DNA of 64,000 nt, from contig JAAELO010000386.1 of assembly GCA_024226555.1 (NCBI GenBank), positions 1 to 64,000 of the forward strand, given 5' to 3'. The stretch is from Desulfobacterales bacterium. GTDB taxonomy: Bacteria; Desulfobacterota; Desulfobacteria; Desulfobacterales; JAAELO01. The notes below the pieces were generated by a model. The model was not told where the DNA came from. It made no database searches and saw only the letters and a list, made by a program, of their open reading frames with translations. Positions 1 to 7,886 of the stretch are shown piece after piece (position 1 is the stretch's first letter; each line of letters starts with the position of its first letter). A program made the position numbers and the translations under genes.

Positions 1-95
1 CAGTTATTAGCGACTCCTCCAGAATAGATATTCTGGAACCTAACTGCCTAATAACACATAATATATAAAAAGTGTTACTTAGAAGAGATTCCCTA
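1..95. repeat. Decayed MITE ends and an 18-bp perfect palindrome at the left edge
   Basis: The stretch contains pieces resembling the ends of the MITE that recurs through the window (a CAGTTATTAG end at 1-10, GAGATTCCCT near 84-94). It also holds a perfect palindrome at 19-36, CCAGAATA-GA-TATTCTGG. It looks like overlapping, decayed element ends cut by the window edge. Confidence 0.45.
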
Positions 96-152
96 AAAAA
101 CTTCATTTATGAGGCACAAATTTTTTTCAGAGACGAGGCGTATTTCCAATAC

Positions 153-203
153 GTTGAGGATCTGAAAAAAATTTTAACAAAGTAAATGGAGGAATTTTAC
201 GAC
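153..203 (-). repeat. Short intergenic repeat, family B, copy 1
   Basis: Read on the minus strand, this begins about 13 bases after the stop of the SET gene. It shares GTAAAATTCCTCCATTTACT and a GATCCTCAAC tail with 6479-6548, which lies in the same position after the histidine kinase gene. No terminator-type hairpin is obvious in it. Confidence 0.55.
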
Positions 204-215
204 ACCATTCTGAAC

Positions 216-821
216 CTAAGCGAGTTCACGAACTCCCTCTTCCCAATATGCCTCTCCGTAGCTGATGAGGATCTCCTCATCTTTTTTTATAGTTCTTTTG
301 GCTTTAAAAAAAATGATCCACTGACCGTCAATCAATGTATGCTCAACATCAACATTCGCATTATTGCTATGATTTACAAATCGCATCTCGTTACAAACAA
401 ATCTTCCATTTATCTCAAGATCAGGATAGTCATCATCAAGATAGTACCAGGTATAATCTGTTTCATAACCCTCATTATTCTCTTCATCATAGCTATCCGG
501 GTCTGAAAGCTGAACAATACCCGCATATTCGCCAATAAAAGCATTTTTTCTAATTTTCATATCTGCAAACACCCCATAACCGATCTTTTCACTAACTTTT
601 TTTATATATATTGGGGGCATTTCACTATTTAATATTTTATCCTCATACTCCTCTGTTATCTCATCAAAACATTCCTGATTTTCAACATAGTAATCAGAGT
701 TGTATAATTCTTTCTTTAGAATTGGTCTCCATCTAACACTTGTTCTATCCTGATACTTAATATTGTTTTTTTCAAAAAACTTGCGAATCTCTTCTTTTGT
801 TCTATATATTTCTTTACTCAT
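216..821 (-). CDS. SET-domain protein (putative protein lysine methyltransferase)
   Basis: This 201-residue protein has the SET fold signature in its second half: GYGVFADMKIRKNAFIGEY (SET N-terminal strand), RFVNHSNNANV (the conserved NHS/N segment that forms the pseudoknot and binds AdoMet and substrate) and a closing DEEILISYGEAYW (the conserved tyrosine of the C-flank). SET enzymes methylate lysine side chains. The target here cannot be read from sequence. There is no post-SET cysteine cluster. The ATG is preceded by AGAGGATAATAA, a good ribosome-binding site. The gene stands alone, with repeat family B behind its stop and a long MITE copy upstream. SET proteins are scattered in bacteria, so transfer is plausible, but base composition matches the neighbours. 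Confidence 0.85.
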   Translation of the reverse strand: MSKEIYRTKEEIRKFFEKNNIKYQDRTSVRWRPILKKELYNSDYYVENQECFDEITEEYEDKILNSEMPPIYIKKVSEKIGYGVFADMKIRKNAFIGEYAGIVQLSDPDSYDEENNEGYETDYTWYYLDDDYPDLEINGRFVCNEMRFVNHSNNANVDVEHTLIDGQWIIFFKAKRTIKKDEEILISYGEAYWEEGVRELA

Positions 822-918
822 TTATTATCCTCTGATTGCCTACAAGACATTAATTTTTGAATGGGTTTTCAAGTAACGTTGATACACTTTACAATTAAAT
901 CAATAAAATGTCCATAGT

Positions 919-1220
919 GGGACCTAATAACCGCCTATAAAACAAAAGGCTTTAGTTTTGTTTGTTTTGATCGAACTACAGTGGTTTTCGCTAATTAATT
1001 TGTAATGTTGTGAATGCTCCGCATTACACTGAGTTTCTTCCAAAAAAAACTGTAAACTTTATAAAATAAAAGCTTTTTATAAACGAACGGTTCGTTATTT
1101 TTTCTCATGCAGAGATTTTATAAAACTAAAAAGATTTTATAAAACTAAAAAGATTTTATAAAACTAAAAAGCTTTTATAATCTGAATTTCAATCAAAATT
1201 CTAATTATTAGAGGTTCCTG
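919..1220. mobile_element. Long MITE-family copy (about 300 bp) with internal insertions
   Basis: It begins GGGACCTAATAACCGCC and ends CTAATTATTAGAGGTTCC, the ends of the recurrent element. The interior is enlarged by AT-rich TTTATAAAA modules, by GAATGCTCCGCATTAC (a short hairpin shared inverted with the copy near 26.1 kb) and by a 19-bp tandem repeat. It fills most of the gap between the SET gene and the nuclease-like gene; I see no gene there. Confidence 0.75.
1113..1169. repeat. Three tandem 19-bp units inside the long MITE copy
   Basis: AGATTTTATAAAACTAAAA occurs three times head to tail without mismatch, followed by a partial unit. It is local expansion inside the element, not a CRISPR array, because there are no spacers. 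Confidence 0.85.
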
Positions 1221-1291
1221 GTTTTGATTATTTCACCACATATGTGATATAGAACATACAATTTGAAAATTAACATGAGAGGATATTTTAA

Positions 1292-1756
1292 ATGAAAAAA
1301 ATATTATTTGTACTATTATTATCAGCTTTTATATTACCTGGTTGTCTCAAAATTAAAGCACTGAACTATTATAATAAAACATTTACCGAAAAAATAATTG
1401 ATGTAATTGATGCGCAAACCTTTGTTACTGTTAATAGTCGCAAAAATAAAAACAAGATAATTCTTTATGGAATTGTTGCACCTAAGACTTATTCAGCTAC
1501 AGGAAAAAACGCAAAAAAAATGATTTCTGAACTTATCAAAGGTAAGAAAATCAGATTCACTGTAAAAGGTATAGATGATAAAAATAAACTAATATCAATT
1601 GCCTGGCTTGAAGATGAAAAAAAATCTCTGAATGTTCTGCTTCTTGAAAAGGGATATGCGAAGGTTTATTCTGATAAATGCAAACTACCTGAATGTAAAG
1701 AATGGATTAAAGCTGAGCAAAAAGCCAGACAGCAAAAGTTAGGAATGTTTAAATAG
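1292..1756 (+). CDS. Staphylococcal-nuclease-like lipoprotein with degenerate active site
   Basis: This 154-residue protein starts with a signal peptide ending in the lipobox LPGC at residues 15-18, so it should be a lipid-anchored envelope protein. The rest follows the SNase/thermonuclease fold: an IIDVIDAQTFVTV strand pair, RKNKNKIILYGIVAPKTYS and a C-terminal ARQQKLGMFK, where functional enzymes have A+..GLG.W. In active SNase proteins the metal and catalytic residues sit in D-G-D-T and R..GID.PE. Here these read DAQTF and YGIVAPK, so the calcium-binding acidic residues and the catalytic arginine appear lost. A binding or structural role, or an inactivated nuclease, is more likely than DNA cleavage. 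A strong terminator follows the stop. Confidence 0.75.
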   Translation: MKKILFVLLLSAFILPGCLKIKALNYYNKTFTEKIIDVIDAQTFVTVNSRKNKNKIILYGIVAPKTYSATGKNAKKMISELIKGKKIRFTVKGIDDKNKLISIAWLEDEKKSLNVLLLEKGYAKVYSDKCKLPECKEWIKAEQKARQQKLGMFK

Positions 1757-1762
1757 ATAATA

Positions 1763-1800
1763 GGGAACCTCTAATAATTTGAGGTTTAATTGAAATACAA
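1763..1800. mobile_element. Truncated MITE end
   Basis: The first 38 bases of the element (GGGAACCTCTAATAATTTGA, then TTGAAATACAA) run directly into the terminator hairpin of the preceding gene. The other end is missing. Confidence 0.7.
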
Positions 1801-1825
1801 GGTGCTGTTATCAGCACCTTTTTTT
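1801..1825 (+). terminator. Rho-independent terminator after the SNase-like gene
   Basis: GGTGCTG-TTAT-CAGCACC forms a perfect 7-bp stem with a 4-base loop, followed by a run of seven T. Confidence 0.85.
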
Positions 1826-1909
1826 AAAACTCCCCTTTGTAAACCCATTTTCCCAAACCCGGTTGACATATTCCATTATATAGGCTAAATCCTTTATCAT
1901 TAAATCATA

Positions 1910-2092
1910 GGAACCTCTAATAATTAGAATTTTGATTGAAACTCTTATAAAATCTTCAATTTTTATAAGATACAAAGCAAGAGAAAAAATTACGAACCGG
2001 TTCGTTTATAAAAAGCTTTTATTTTATAAAGTTCACAGTTCTTTTTTCGAGTGACGCAGTAATTCGGTCAAAAGGTAATTATTATAGATTCC
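1910..2092. mobile_element. MITE copy upstream of bioB
   Basis: It runs from GGAACCTCTAATAATTAGAA to ATTATAGATTCC, with extra CGTTTATAAAAAGCTTTTAT sequence inside (183 bp). The right end lies 19 bases before the bioB start codon, so the element sits where the bioB promoter or leader would be. The rest of the gap from 1826 shows nothing else clear. Confidence 0.75.
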
Positions 2093-2111
2093 AATATAAA
2101 GGGATATTGTA

Positions 2112-3086
2112 ATGGACCATAAACTTGTAAAAATAATCGAATCGTTAAAACAAAACAAACTACCCAACCTTTCAAAAGAGGATGTTTTTGAACTTATTAA
2201 GAATAACAGTGAGGGGGATATTTTGTATCTTGCTGAAAAAATTGTTCAAAAAGTCAAAGGCGACAATATCTTTCTATGTTCAATTTTAAACGCCAAATCC
2301 GGTGTTTGCGAGGAAGATTGTGCTTTTTGTGCCCAATCCGGTCACCATGAAACCGGTGTTGAGGTTTACCCTCTTTTAAGTGAAAAAGCGATAATCGATA
2401 AAGCCCTTTCCATGCATGAAAAAGGAGCTACACATTTTTCTATTGTCACTAGTGGTTATGGACTTACGGATAGCGATATCGATAGAGTTTGCGCAGCTGT
2501 TATTAAAATCAAAGAGAAAACAGACCTTATAATATGTGGATCTTTAGGAATGTTAGGGGAAGAGAACGCTGTAAAACTTATTAAAAGTGGAATGGAAAGG
2601 TATCACCATAATCTTGAAACCGCAGCATCTCATTTTGATAAAATATGTACAACCCATTCCTATGAAGAGGATATCCAAACTGTTTTAACAGCTAAAAAAG
2701 CAGGTTTCAAAGTTTGTTCCGGTGGAATTTTTGGTCTTGGAGAAACTGTTGAACAAAGAATTGAATTTGCATTTACATTAAAAGAGCTAAATGTTGACAC
2801 AGTTCCGGTTAATTTTCTTAGCCCTGTTAAAGGTACCAAACTTGAGAATCAAAAACCACTCGACCCTCTTGAAGCTCTTTTTTGCATCGCATTAATGAGA
2901 ATTATAAATCCTGAAAAGAGTGTTACAATCTGTGGTGGAAGGGAATCTACTTTAAAAGACTTCCAATCATGGGTATTTAAAGCTGGCGCAGATGGTTTAA
3001 TGATTGGAAATTACCTGACCACGCAAGGCAGAAACATTGATGATGATCTTGAAATGATCAGATTTTCTAAAAAAACTACCAAATAA
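2112..3086 (+). CDS. bioB: Biotin synthase
   Basis: The 324-residue radical-SAM enzyme converts dethiobiotin to biotin by sulfur insertion. The radical-SAM cysteine motif is visible as CEEDCAFC near residue 65, within NAKSGVCEEDCAFCAQSGHH, and the family signatures YHHNLETA and ICGGRE are present. The auxiliary [2Fe-2S] ligands sit in the expected places: IICGSLG, KVCSGGIFGLGE and the CGGRE segment. Length is normal for BioB. The gene is followed 57 bases later by nadE in the same direction. No other bio genes are nearby, so biotin synthesis is not clustered here. A MITE copy lies immediately upstream. Confidence 0.96.
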   Translation: MDHKLVKIIESLKQNKLPNLSKEDVFELIKNNSEGDILYLAEKIVQKVKGDNIFLCSILNAKSGVCEEDCAFCAQSGHHETGVEVYPLLSEKAIIDKALSMHEKGATHFSIVTSGYGLTDSDIDRVCAAVIKIKEKTDLIICGSLGMLGEENAVKLIKSGMERYHHNLETAASHFDKICTTHSYEEDIQTVLTAKKAGFKVCSGGIFGLGETVEQRIEFAFTLKELNVDTVPVNFLSPVKGTKLENQKPLDPLEALFCIALMRIINPEKSVTICGGRESTLKDFQSWVFKAGADGLMIGNYLTTQGRNIDDDLEMIRFSKKTTK

Positions 3087-3143
3087 ACGATGAATATTGT
3101 ATTAGAAAACAGTTTTTTAATTTTCTAAATATTGAGGGATTTT

Positions 3144-3977
3144 ATGCTTGAGATCAGAGATGACTATGAATTGATGTTTAATAATATCATTAATAATTTG
3201 AGAGAATACCTGAGAAACAGTGGTTTAAAATCTCTTATAATAGGCCTTTCAGGAGGTATTGACTCTGCCCTGACTGCGGCTCTTGCATATGAAGCATTGA
3301 AAGAGATCGATGGAATAGAGTTAATAGGACGCAGCATACCGATAGAGACAAACAAAGATGATGAAATTTTGCGTGCTGAAAAAACAGGTTTGAATTTTTG
3401 TAACTCTTTTGAAGTTAAAGACCTGACCAATGCATATATAAATCTTCAAAATGATCTTGTCTCTGAAATTAGAAAAAATGATGAGTCCAAAGATGAAAAA
3501 ATCAGATCAGGGAACATAAAAGCCCGGATAAGAATGACATATCTGTTTGATTTAGCACATTTACACAAAGGAATGGTTCTTTCTACCGATAATCATACCG
3601 AGTTACTTTTAGGCTTTTGGACACTCCATGGAGATGTGGGTAATTATGGAATGATCCAGTACCTTTGGAAGACCGAAGTTTATGGACTTGCTAAATTGCT
3701 TGCAGATAAATACAGAAAAAATGGAGAACCTGATAAGGCTGAGAGTCTTGAACTTAGTATAGAAGCTGTGCCAACAGATGGCCTTGGAATAACAAACAGT
3801 GACTTTGATCAGATCGGAGTGAAAAGTTACCATGAAGCCGACCTATTACTTATTGACTATCTTAAAGAAAATAAAGATAATGAAAACCATCCGGTTATTG
3901 AAAGATATAAACAGTCACATCATAAAAGGGTTGACCCACAGAATATACCAAGAAAAAGTATTCTGAAGAGTCCATAA
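3144..3977 (+). CDS. nadE: NAD synthetase (ammonia-dependent type)
   Basis: This 277-residue enzyme ligates ammonia to nicotinate adenine dinucleotide with ATP to make NAD. The PP-loop motif SGGIDSA is near the N terminus (GLSGGIDSALTAAL), followed by STDNHTELLLGFWTLHGDVG, the ATP/deamido-NAD binding stretch, and KTEVYGLAKLLA. There is no N-terminal nitrilase (glutaminase) domain, so it should use free ammonia. I chose the ATG at 3144 because GAGGGAT lies 5 bases before it; an in-frame TTG at 3132 would place the site inside the coding region. It follows bioB, possibly in one transcript. Confidence 0.93.
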   Translation: MLEIRDDYELMFNNIINNLREYLRNSGLKSLIIGLSGGIDSALTAALAYEALKEIDGIELIGRSIPIETNKDDEILRAEKTGLNFCNSFEVKDLTNAYINLQNDLVSEIRKNDESKDEKIRSGNIKARIRMTYLFDLAHLHKGMVLSTDNHTELLLGFWTLHGDVGNYGMIQYLWKTEVYGLAKLLADKYRKNGEPDKAESLELSIEAVPTDGLGITNSDFDQIGVKSYHEADLLLIDYLKENKDNENHPVIERYKQSHHKRVDPQNIPRKSILKSP

Positions 3978-4049
3978 CCGTATTATTTTTCCAACGTTTG
4001 CATGAGGGACTGTCTATTTTTATGAAACTAAAAAGTTTTAGGGATTAGA

Positions 4050-6464
4050 ATGAAGTTTTCAGTTAAGTATGCATTAATTATCTGTTTTTTAGTTGTTATC
4101 TGGGGAACTCAGATAATTATAACAAGTACCTCCTACTTAACTTCCCAAAAGGTCCTTCTGCGCCATTCCAAAGACATCATGGAAAACATTACAGGGTTTG
4201 CAATGGAGCAATCCCATAATCACCTTGCACTTGCAGAGGGCGCAACACACTTAACAAAGAGATTATTGACATCAAATGTTGTAAAAGGTTCCCGCGAAAA
4301 TCTGGAAATTCTGGAACAATATTTTTTTAACCAACTCCTCATATACCCGCATTTTGCAGGAATTTACCTTGGAACAAAAGAGGGTGATTTTTTCTATGTT
4401 TCAAGAAATGAAACGCATTCTAAAGGTGGTTTCAGAACAAAAAATATTATAAGATCAGGCGACAAATTTGAGAATACATATATATGGCGTGATAAAGATC
4501 AAAAAATAGTATTAAAAGAGGATAAACCTGAAGATACGTACGATCCAAGAACCAGGCCCTGGTTTAATAAAGCCCTTGATAAAAGACGAATTGTATGGAC
4601 AGACCCTTATATTTTCTACACGTCCCAAAGACCCGGAATAACTATTGCCGGTCTTACTTTCAACAGAAACAGGACTATTAAAGGGGTTGTTGGTGTTGAT
4701 ATTGATATTGCACAACTTTCCACATTTATAGCAAAATTGAAAGTTGGTAAAAATGGAAAAGCTTTCATAATTAACAATAATGGAGATGTAGTTGCTTTTC
4801 CGGACCCTGAAAAGATTAAAATCCGAAAAAAAGATTCATTAAGGCTCGCCAATATTAATGAAATTAATGATGAGATCAGTAAGAAAGCTTTTAATTCTGT
4901 TAACTGGAAAAAGGATTATACAGACAGATATATTTTAAAAAAATCACGCTTCGGAAAATTTGAACATAAAGGCAAAGATTATAATGTAATGTTCACACCT
5001 TTCCAATCCCAGTGGCCCTGGATTATAGGGGTATACCTTCCGGAAGACGATTATTTAGGCGAGATCAAAGATAACAGGTTAGTCAATATACTTATAGCCA
5101 TACTTCTTTCAATCCTTGCGACTGTTTTTGCATTGAAGTTAACAAAAGAAATAGATCGACCACTAACGAACCTTGAAAGAGAAGCTGAAGCAGTTCAAAG
5201 GCACGATCTGTTAACTGATTTTGATACAAATTCTGTCTTCAAAGAGATTCAGGCTACAGCAGATTCTTTCACAGCCATGCGTAAATCTTTATATACCCAT
5301 GAAGTTGAAAAAAGCAAACTTGAACAACAGCTGAGAAGTGTTCAAAAATTAGAAGCAATTGGAACACTGGCCGGTGGTATTGCACATGATTTTAATAATA
5401 TTCTGTCTGTTATACTTGGCCATGCAGAAATTATACAGTGCGATATTGAAAGAGATGATCCATCCGCTGAAAGTATAAATGAAATTTTAAAATCAAGTCA
5501 GCGCGCAAGAAATTTAATTAAACAGATCCTTACTTTCAGCCGTAAAAATGAACAGGAATTACTACCTGTTAATGCAGCCAAAATTGTTAATGATGCTTTA
5601 AGTCTAATAAGAAGTACAATTCCATCAACTGTTCTTATTAAAGAGAAAATTGATAAAACAACAGGTACAGTATTGGCAGATCCAACTCAAATCTATCAAA
5701 TTGTACTGAATCTTTGTACAAATTCAAACCACGCCATGACAGATAAAAATGATGGCATTCTCGAGGTTATTGTAAACAGAGTGGATATTTCAAAAGAGGT
5801 TGCAAGGGTTAATTCTGAACTTAGTGAAGGACCTTACCTTAAACTCTCTGTAATAGATAATGGATCTGGTATGGATAAGGATATGATAGAAAGAATTTTT
5901 GAACCATATTTTACAACCAAAAGCATGGAGATAGGAACCGGACTTGGACTTGCTATTGTTCACGGAATAGTAAAAAGCCATGGTGGTTTTATTACAGTAG
6001 AAAGTGAATTAAACAGAGGAACAGTATTTGAAGTTCTTCTGCCAATAATCGAAGGTGAAGCATTGTATCTGGAAAAAGAAAGAGCAGAGTTAATCGAGGG
6101 TAGTGAACATATATTCCTTGTTGATGATGACAAAGCCCTCATAGATGTCAGTAGAAAAATGCTTCAAAAACTGGGATATCAGGTAACATCTAATCGCAAA
6201 CCTGAAGAAGCTCTTGAAATTTTCAGAGAAAATCCGGATGCATATGATGCTGTGATCCTAAACCTGACAATGCCCGTTATGAAAGGAGATATCCTGGCAG
6301 AAAATATATCTGGAAAAAATCCTGCGATCCCCATCGTACTGTGTACCGGTAAAAATGAGAACTTAGATCTTGATGGAATGAAACAATCAGGAATTAAAGA
6401 AATTCTCTACAAACCAATCACCTTGTCTGAACTGTCATCAATGATCAGAAAAGTACTTTCATAA
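4050..6464 (+). CDS. Hybrid histidine kinase: Cache sensor, HisKA, HATPase, altered receiver
   Basis: This 804-residue membrane sensor has an N-terminal transmembrane segment (about 7-27) and a large periplasmic double-Cache domain with DPRTRPWFNKA and VVGVDIDIAQLSTF. A second membrane segment follows (about 345-365), then a HAMP-like linker, a HisKA domain with phosphoacceptor in GGIAHDFNNILS, and an ATPase domain with NSNHAM, DNGSGM and GTGLGLAIVHGIV. The receiver at about 690-804 keeps the acidic pocket (VDDDKA) and the lysine (YKP), but the expected phospho-aspartate position reads ILNLTMP, so Asp is replaced by Asn (AAC at 6261-6263). Phosphotransfer within this receiver should fail, and it may act as a fixed-state or docking domain. 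There is no adjacent response regulator. Confidence 0.92.
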   Translation: MKFSVKYALIICFLVVIWGTQIIITSTSYLTSQKVLLRHSKDIMENITGFAMEQSHNHLALAEGATHLTKRLLTSNVVKGSRENLEILEQYFFNQLLIYPHFAGIYLGTKEGDFFYVSRNETHSKGGFRTKNIIRSGDKFENTYIWRDKDQKIVLKEDKPEDTYDPRTRPWFNKALDKRRIVWTDPYIFYTSQRPGITIAGLTFNRNRTIKGVVGVDIDIAQLSTFIAKLKVGKNGKAFIINNNGDVVAFPDPEKIKIRKKDSLRLANINEINDEISKKAFNSVNWKKDYTDRYILKKSRFGKFEHKGKDYNVMFTPFQSQWPWIIGVYLPEDDYLGEIKDNRLVNILIAILLSILATVFALKLTKEIDRPLTNLEREAEAVQRHDLLTDFDTNSVFKEIQATADSFTAMRKSLYTHEVEKSKLEQQLRSVQKLEAIGTLAGGIAHDFNNILSVILGHAEIIQCDIERDDPSAESINEILKSSQRARNLIKQILTFSRKNEQELLPVNAAKIVNDALSLIRSTIPSTVLIKEKIDKTTGTVLADPTQIYQIVLNLCTNSNHAMTDKNDGILEVIVNRVDISKEVARVNSELSEGPYLKLSVIDNGSGMDKDMIERIFEPYFTTKSMEIGTGLGLAIVHGIVKSHGGFITVESELNRGTVFEVLLPIIEGEALYLEKERAELIEGSEHIFLVDDDKALIDVSRKMLQKLGYQVTSNRKPEEALEIFRENPDAYDAVILNLTMPVMKGDILAENISGKNPAIPIVLCTGKNENLDLDGMKQSGIKEILYKPITLSELSSMIRKVLS

Positions 6465-6478
6465 AACAACAAGCTACG

Positions 6479-6548
6479 TTGTAAAATTCCTCCATTTACT
6501 GTTAAAAGCAAAAGCATTTTTCTTTCGAGTTTTTTTTAGATCCTCAAC
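6479..6548 (+). repeat. Short intergenic repeat, family B, copy 2
   Basis: It starts 14 bases after the kinase stop with TTGTAAAATTCCTCCATTTA and ends GATCCTCAAC. It matches 153-203 in the same orientation relative to the preceding gene, with extra sequence between the two conserved blocks. Confidence 0.55.
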
Positions 6549-6561
6549 ACATATCGGTTAG

Positions 6562-7268
6562 AAGAGTACTTTCTTAACAGTCAAATTCCTTTACAATTTA
6601 GACAGACTAACAGAGGCTATCTCAGAAAAATATCCACGCAAGCTAACAAGGTTTTTTTATTGGGATTCCAAACTCAAGCCCATAAACTGACAGGTTAGAG
6701 ATGCAAAGGGAGACCTTTTACGATTGAGGCATTGAATGGAAAGCGATCAGAACAAACAGGTGCATTAGTAAAACCGGATGAGTTTTCAACTAGTCCAGAT
6801 GAATTAACAAAAAATAATTATTATTACTAAAGGGAACCTCTAATAACAGATCTTTTGGCGAAATCCTTTGTTATTTCCAAAAAAAACTGTAATAAAATCG
6901 GCTCGTTATTTTTGGAAATGCCTTGTATTTCATCCAAAATTCTAATTATTAGAGGTTCCCTAAATATAAAGTTGTAGGCGTAACCCTCTGAAAACTTCAT
7001 TACAGTATCTAAAACTTTTCATGCAGGACCAATTTATAATAAAGGAATTCATGTTGAAAGTGCAGAACTTCAAATTGCAGAAGGTTATGAAACCATTTAT
7101 GCTTACGCTGACTTAACAATGACCTGTATAGATTTTTCAAAAACAGCTGTAGACATTATCATTGGTCAGAAAGGTCATCGTTTTCACAGTAGTGGAAACT
7201 GGGTATACCCAATGAAAATCTGCAATACAAAAAAAATAACGAGTGTGATGTTCAGATCTTTTCCTTAA
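6562..7268 (+). pseudogene. Broken, prophage-associated gene interrupted by a MITE
   Basis: No single open frame spans this region, but successive frames give one coherent protein. Residues YNLDRLTEAISEKYPRK and RFFYWDSKLKPIN come first. An in-frame TGA follows at 6688-6690, then QVRDAKG, a frame change near 6705-6715, and RPFTIEALNGKRSEQTGALV. The MITE at 6832-6960 interrupts it, and after a further frame change the tail reads SENFITVSKTFHAGPIYNKG through HRFHSSGNWVYPMKICNT to a TAA at 7266-7268. I do not recognise the family. Its position just before holin and antirepressor genes suggests a phage structural protein. At least one nonsense change, two frame changes and one insertion make it dead. 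Confidence 0.6.
6832..6960. mobile_element. MITE copy with 4-bp duplication TAAA, inside a pseudogene
   Basis: This 129-bp element has perfect ends, GGGAACCTCTAATAA and TTATTAGAGGTTCCC, and is flanked on both sides by TAAA (6828-6831 and 6961-6964), a target-site duplication. Confidence 0.9.
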
Positions 7269-7310
7269 TCTAATAATTATAAAAAATATTATTAAGTAAA
7301 GGGAGTATAA

Positions 7311-7886
7311 ATGTTTGGATTTGATCTGTTTGGAAAAGCTGTAAAAAGTGTATTTGACGGAGTTAACAGTGTTGTTCAAACCTTCACAGGTAGTAAGAAG
7401 GAGAGGGACAAATACAGCCATCAGGAATATGTAAATACTCATAAAAGCTTTAGTTCTGAATTCCACAACAGAAACAATAAAAATCTCTGGGATTCTTTCT
7501 GGGATGGTTTAAACAGAATGCCACGACCGCTTTTTGTGGTATTAATTGTAGCTTATTTTATCCTTTCATATATAAATCCTGAAGAGTTTCAGGTTCTTAA
7601 TATTGGATTATCAACTATTCCTGAAAAGATGTGGTACGTACTTTCTGCAATAATCGGGTTTTATTTCTGCGCCCGCGAACTCCATAAAATCAGAAAAAAT
7701 AAAGGCATGTCTATTGACCCTGTTGAATTCAATAAGATGCAGGAACAAATCTATCTTCTAAGAAAACAGAAACAGGATGAAAAAGATCTTAAAGAGTTCA
7801 GAAATGATTCTGACGATTTCATTAATAACATTGACAATCCTTCTATTGATGAGTGGATTAAGAAGAAAGAGGAGACTAATTCGTGA
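7311..7886 (+). CDS. Phage-type holin (3-TM GTA-holin family)
   Basis: This 191-residue protein matches the pattern of the three-transmembrane holin family of gene transfer agents and prophages. The conserved NRMPRPLFVVLIVAYFILSY (about residues 64-83) opens the first membrane span, PEKMWYVLSAIIGFYFCARE forms the next, and a charged cytoplasmic tail follows. The N terminus carries an amphipathic GFDLFGKAVKSVFDGV segment. Holins permeabilise the inner membrane so that endolysin reaches peptidoglycan. GGGAGTATAAATG provides the start. The next gene's start overlaps this stop by 4 bases, so the remnant lysis/regulation genes are translationally coupled. No endolysin is adjacent; one lies far away at 58.8 kb. 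Confidence 0.8.
   Translation: MFGFDLFGKAVKSVFDGVNSVVQTFTGSKKERDKYSHQEYVNTHKSFSSEFHNRNNKNLWDSFWDGLNRMPRPLFVVLIVAYFILSYINPEEFQVLNIGLSTIPEKMWYVLSAIIGFYFCARELHKIRKNKGMSIDPVEFNKMQEQIYLLRKQKQDEKDLKEFRNDSDDFINNIDNPSIDEWIKKKEETNS

Noticed and set aside
1113-1169. Direct repeats considered as a CRISPR array
   Set aside because: The 19-bp units are contiguous without spacers and lie inside a MITE copy; no cas genes in the window.
7137-7466. Minus-strand frame of about 109 codons
   Set aside because: It overlaps the holin start and the better-supported plus-strand pseudogene tail; no ribosome site and low-complexity composition.
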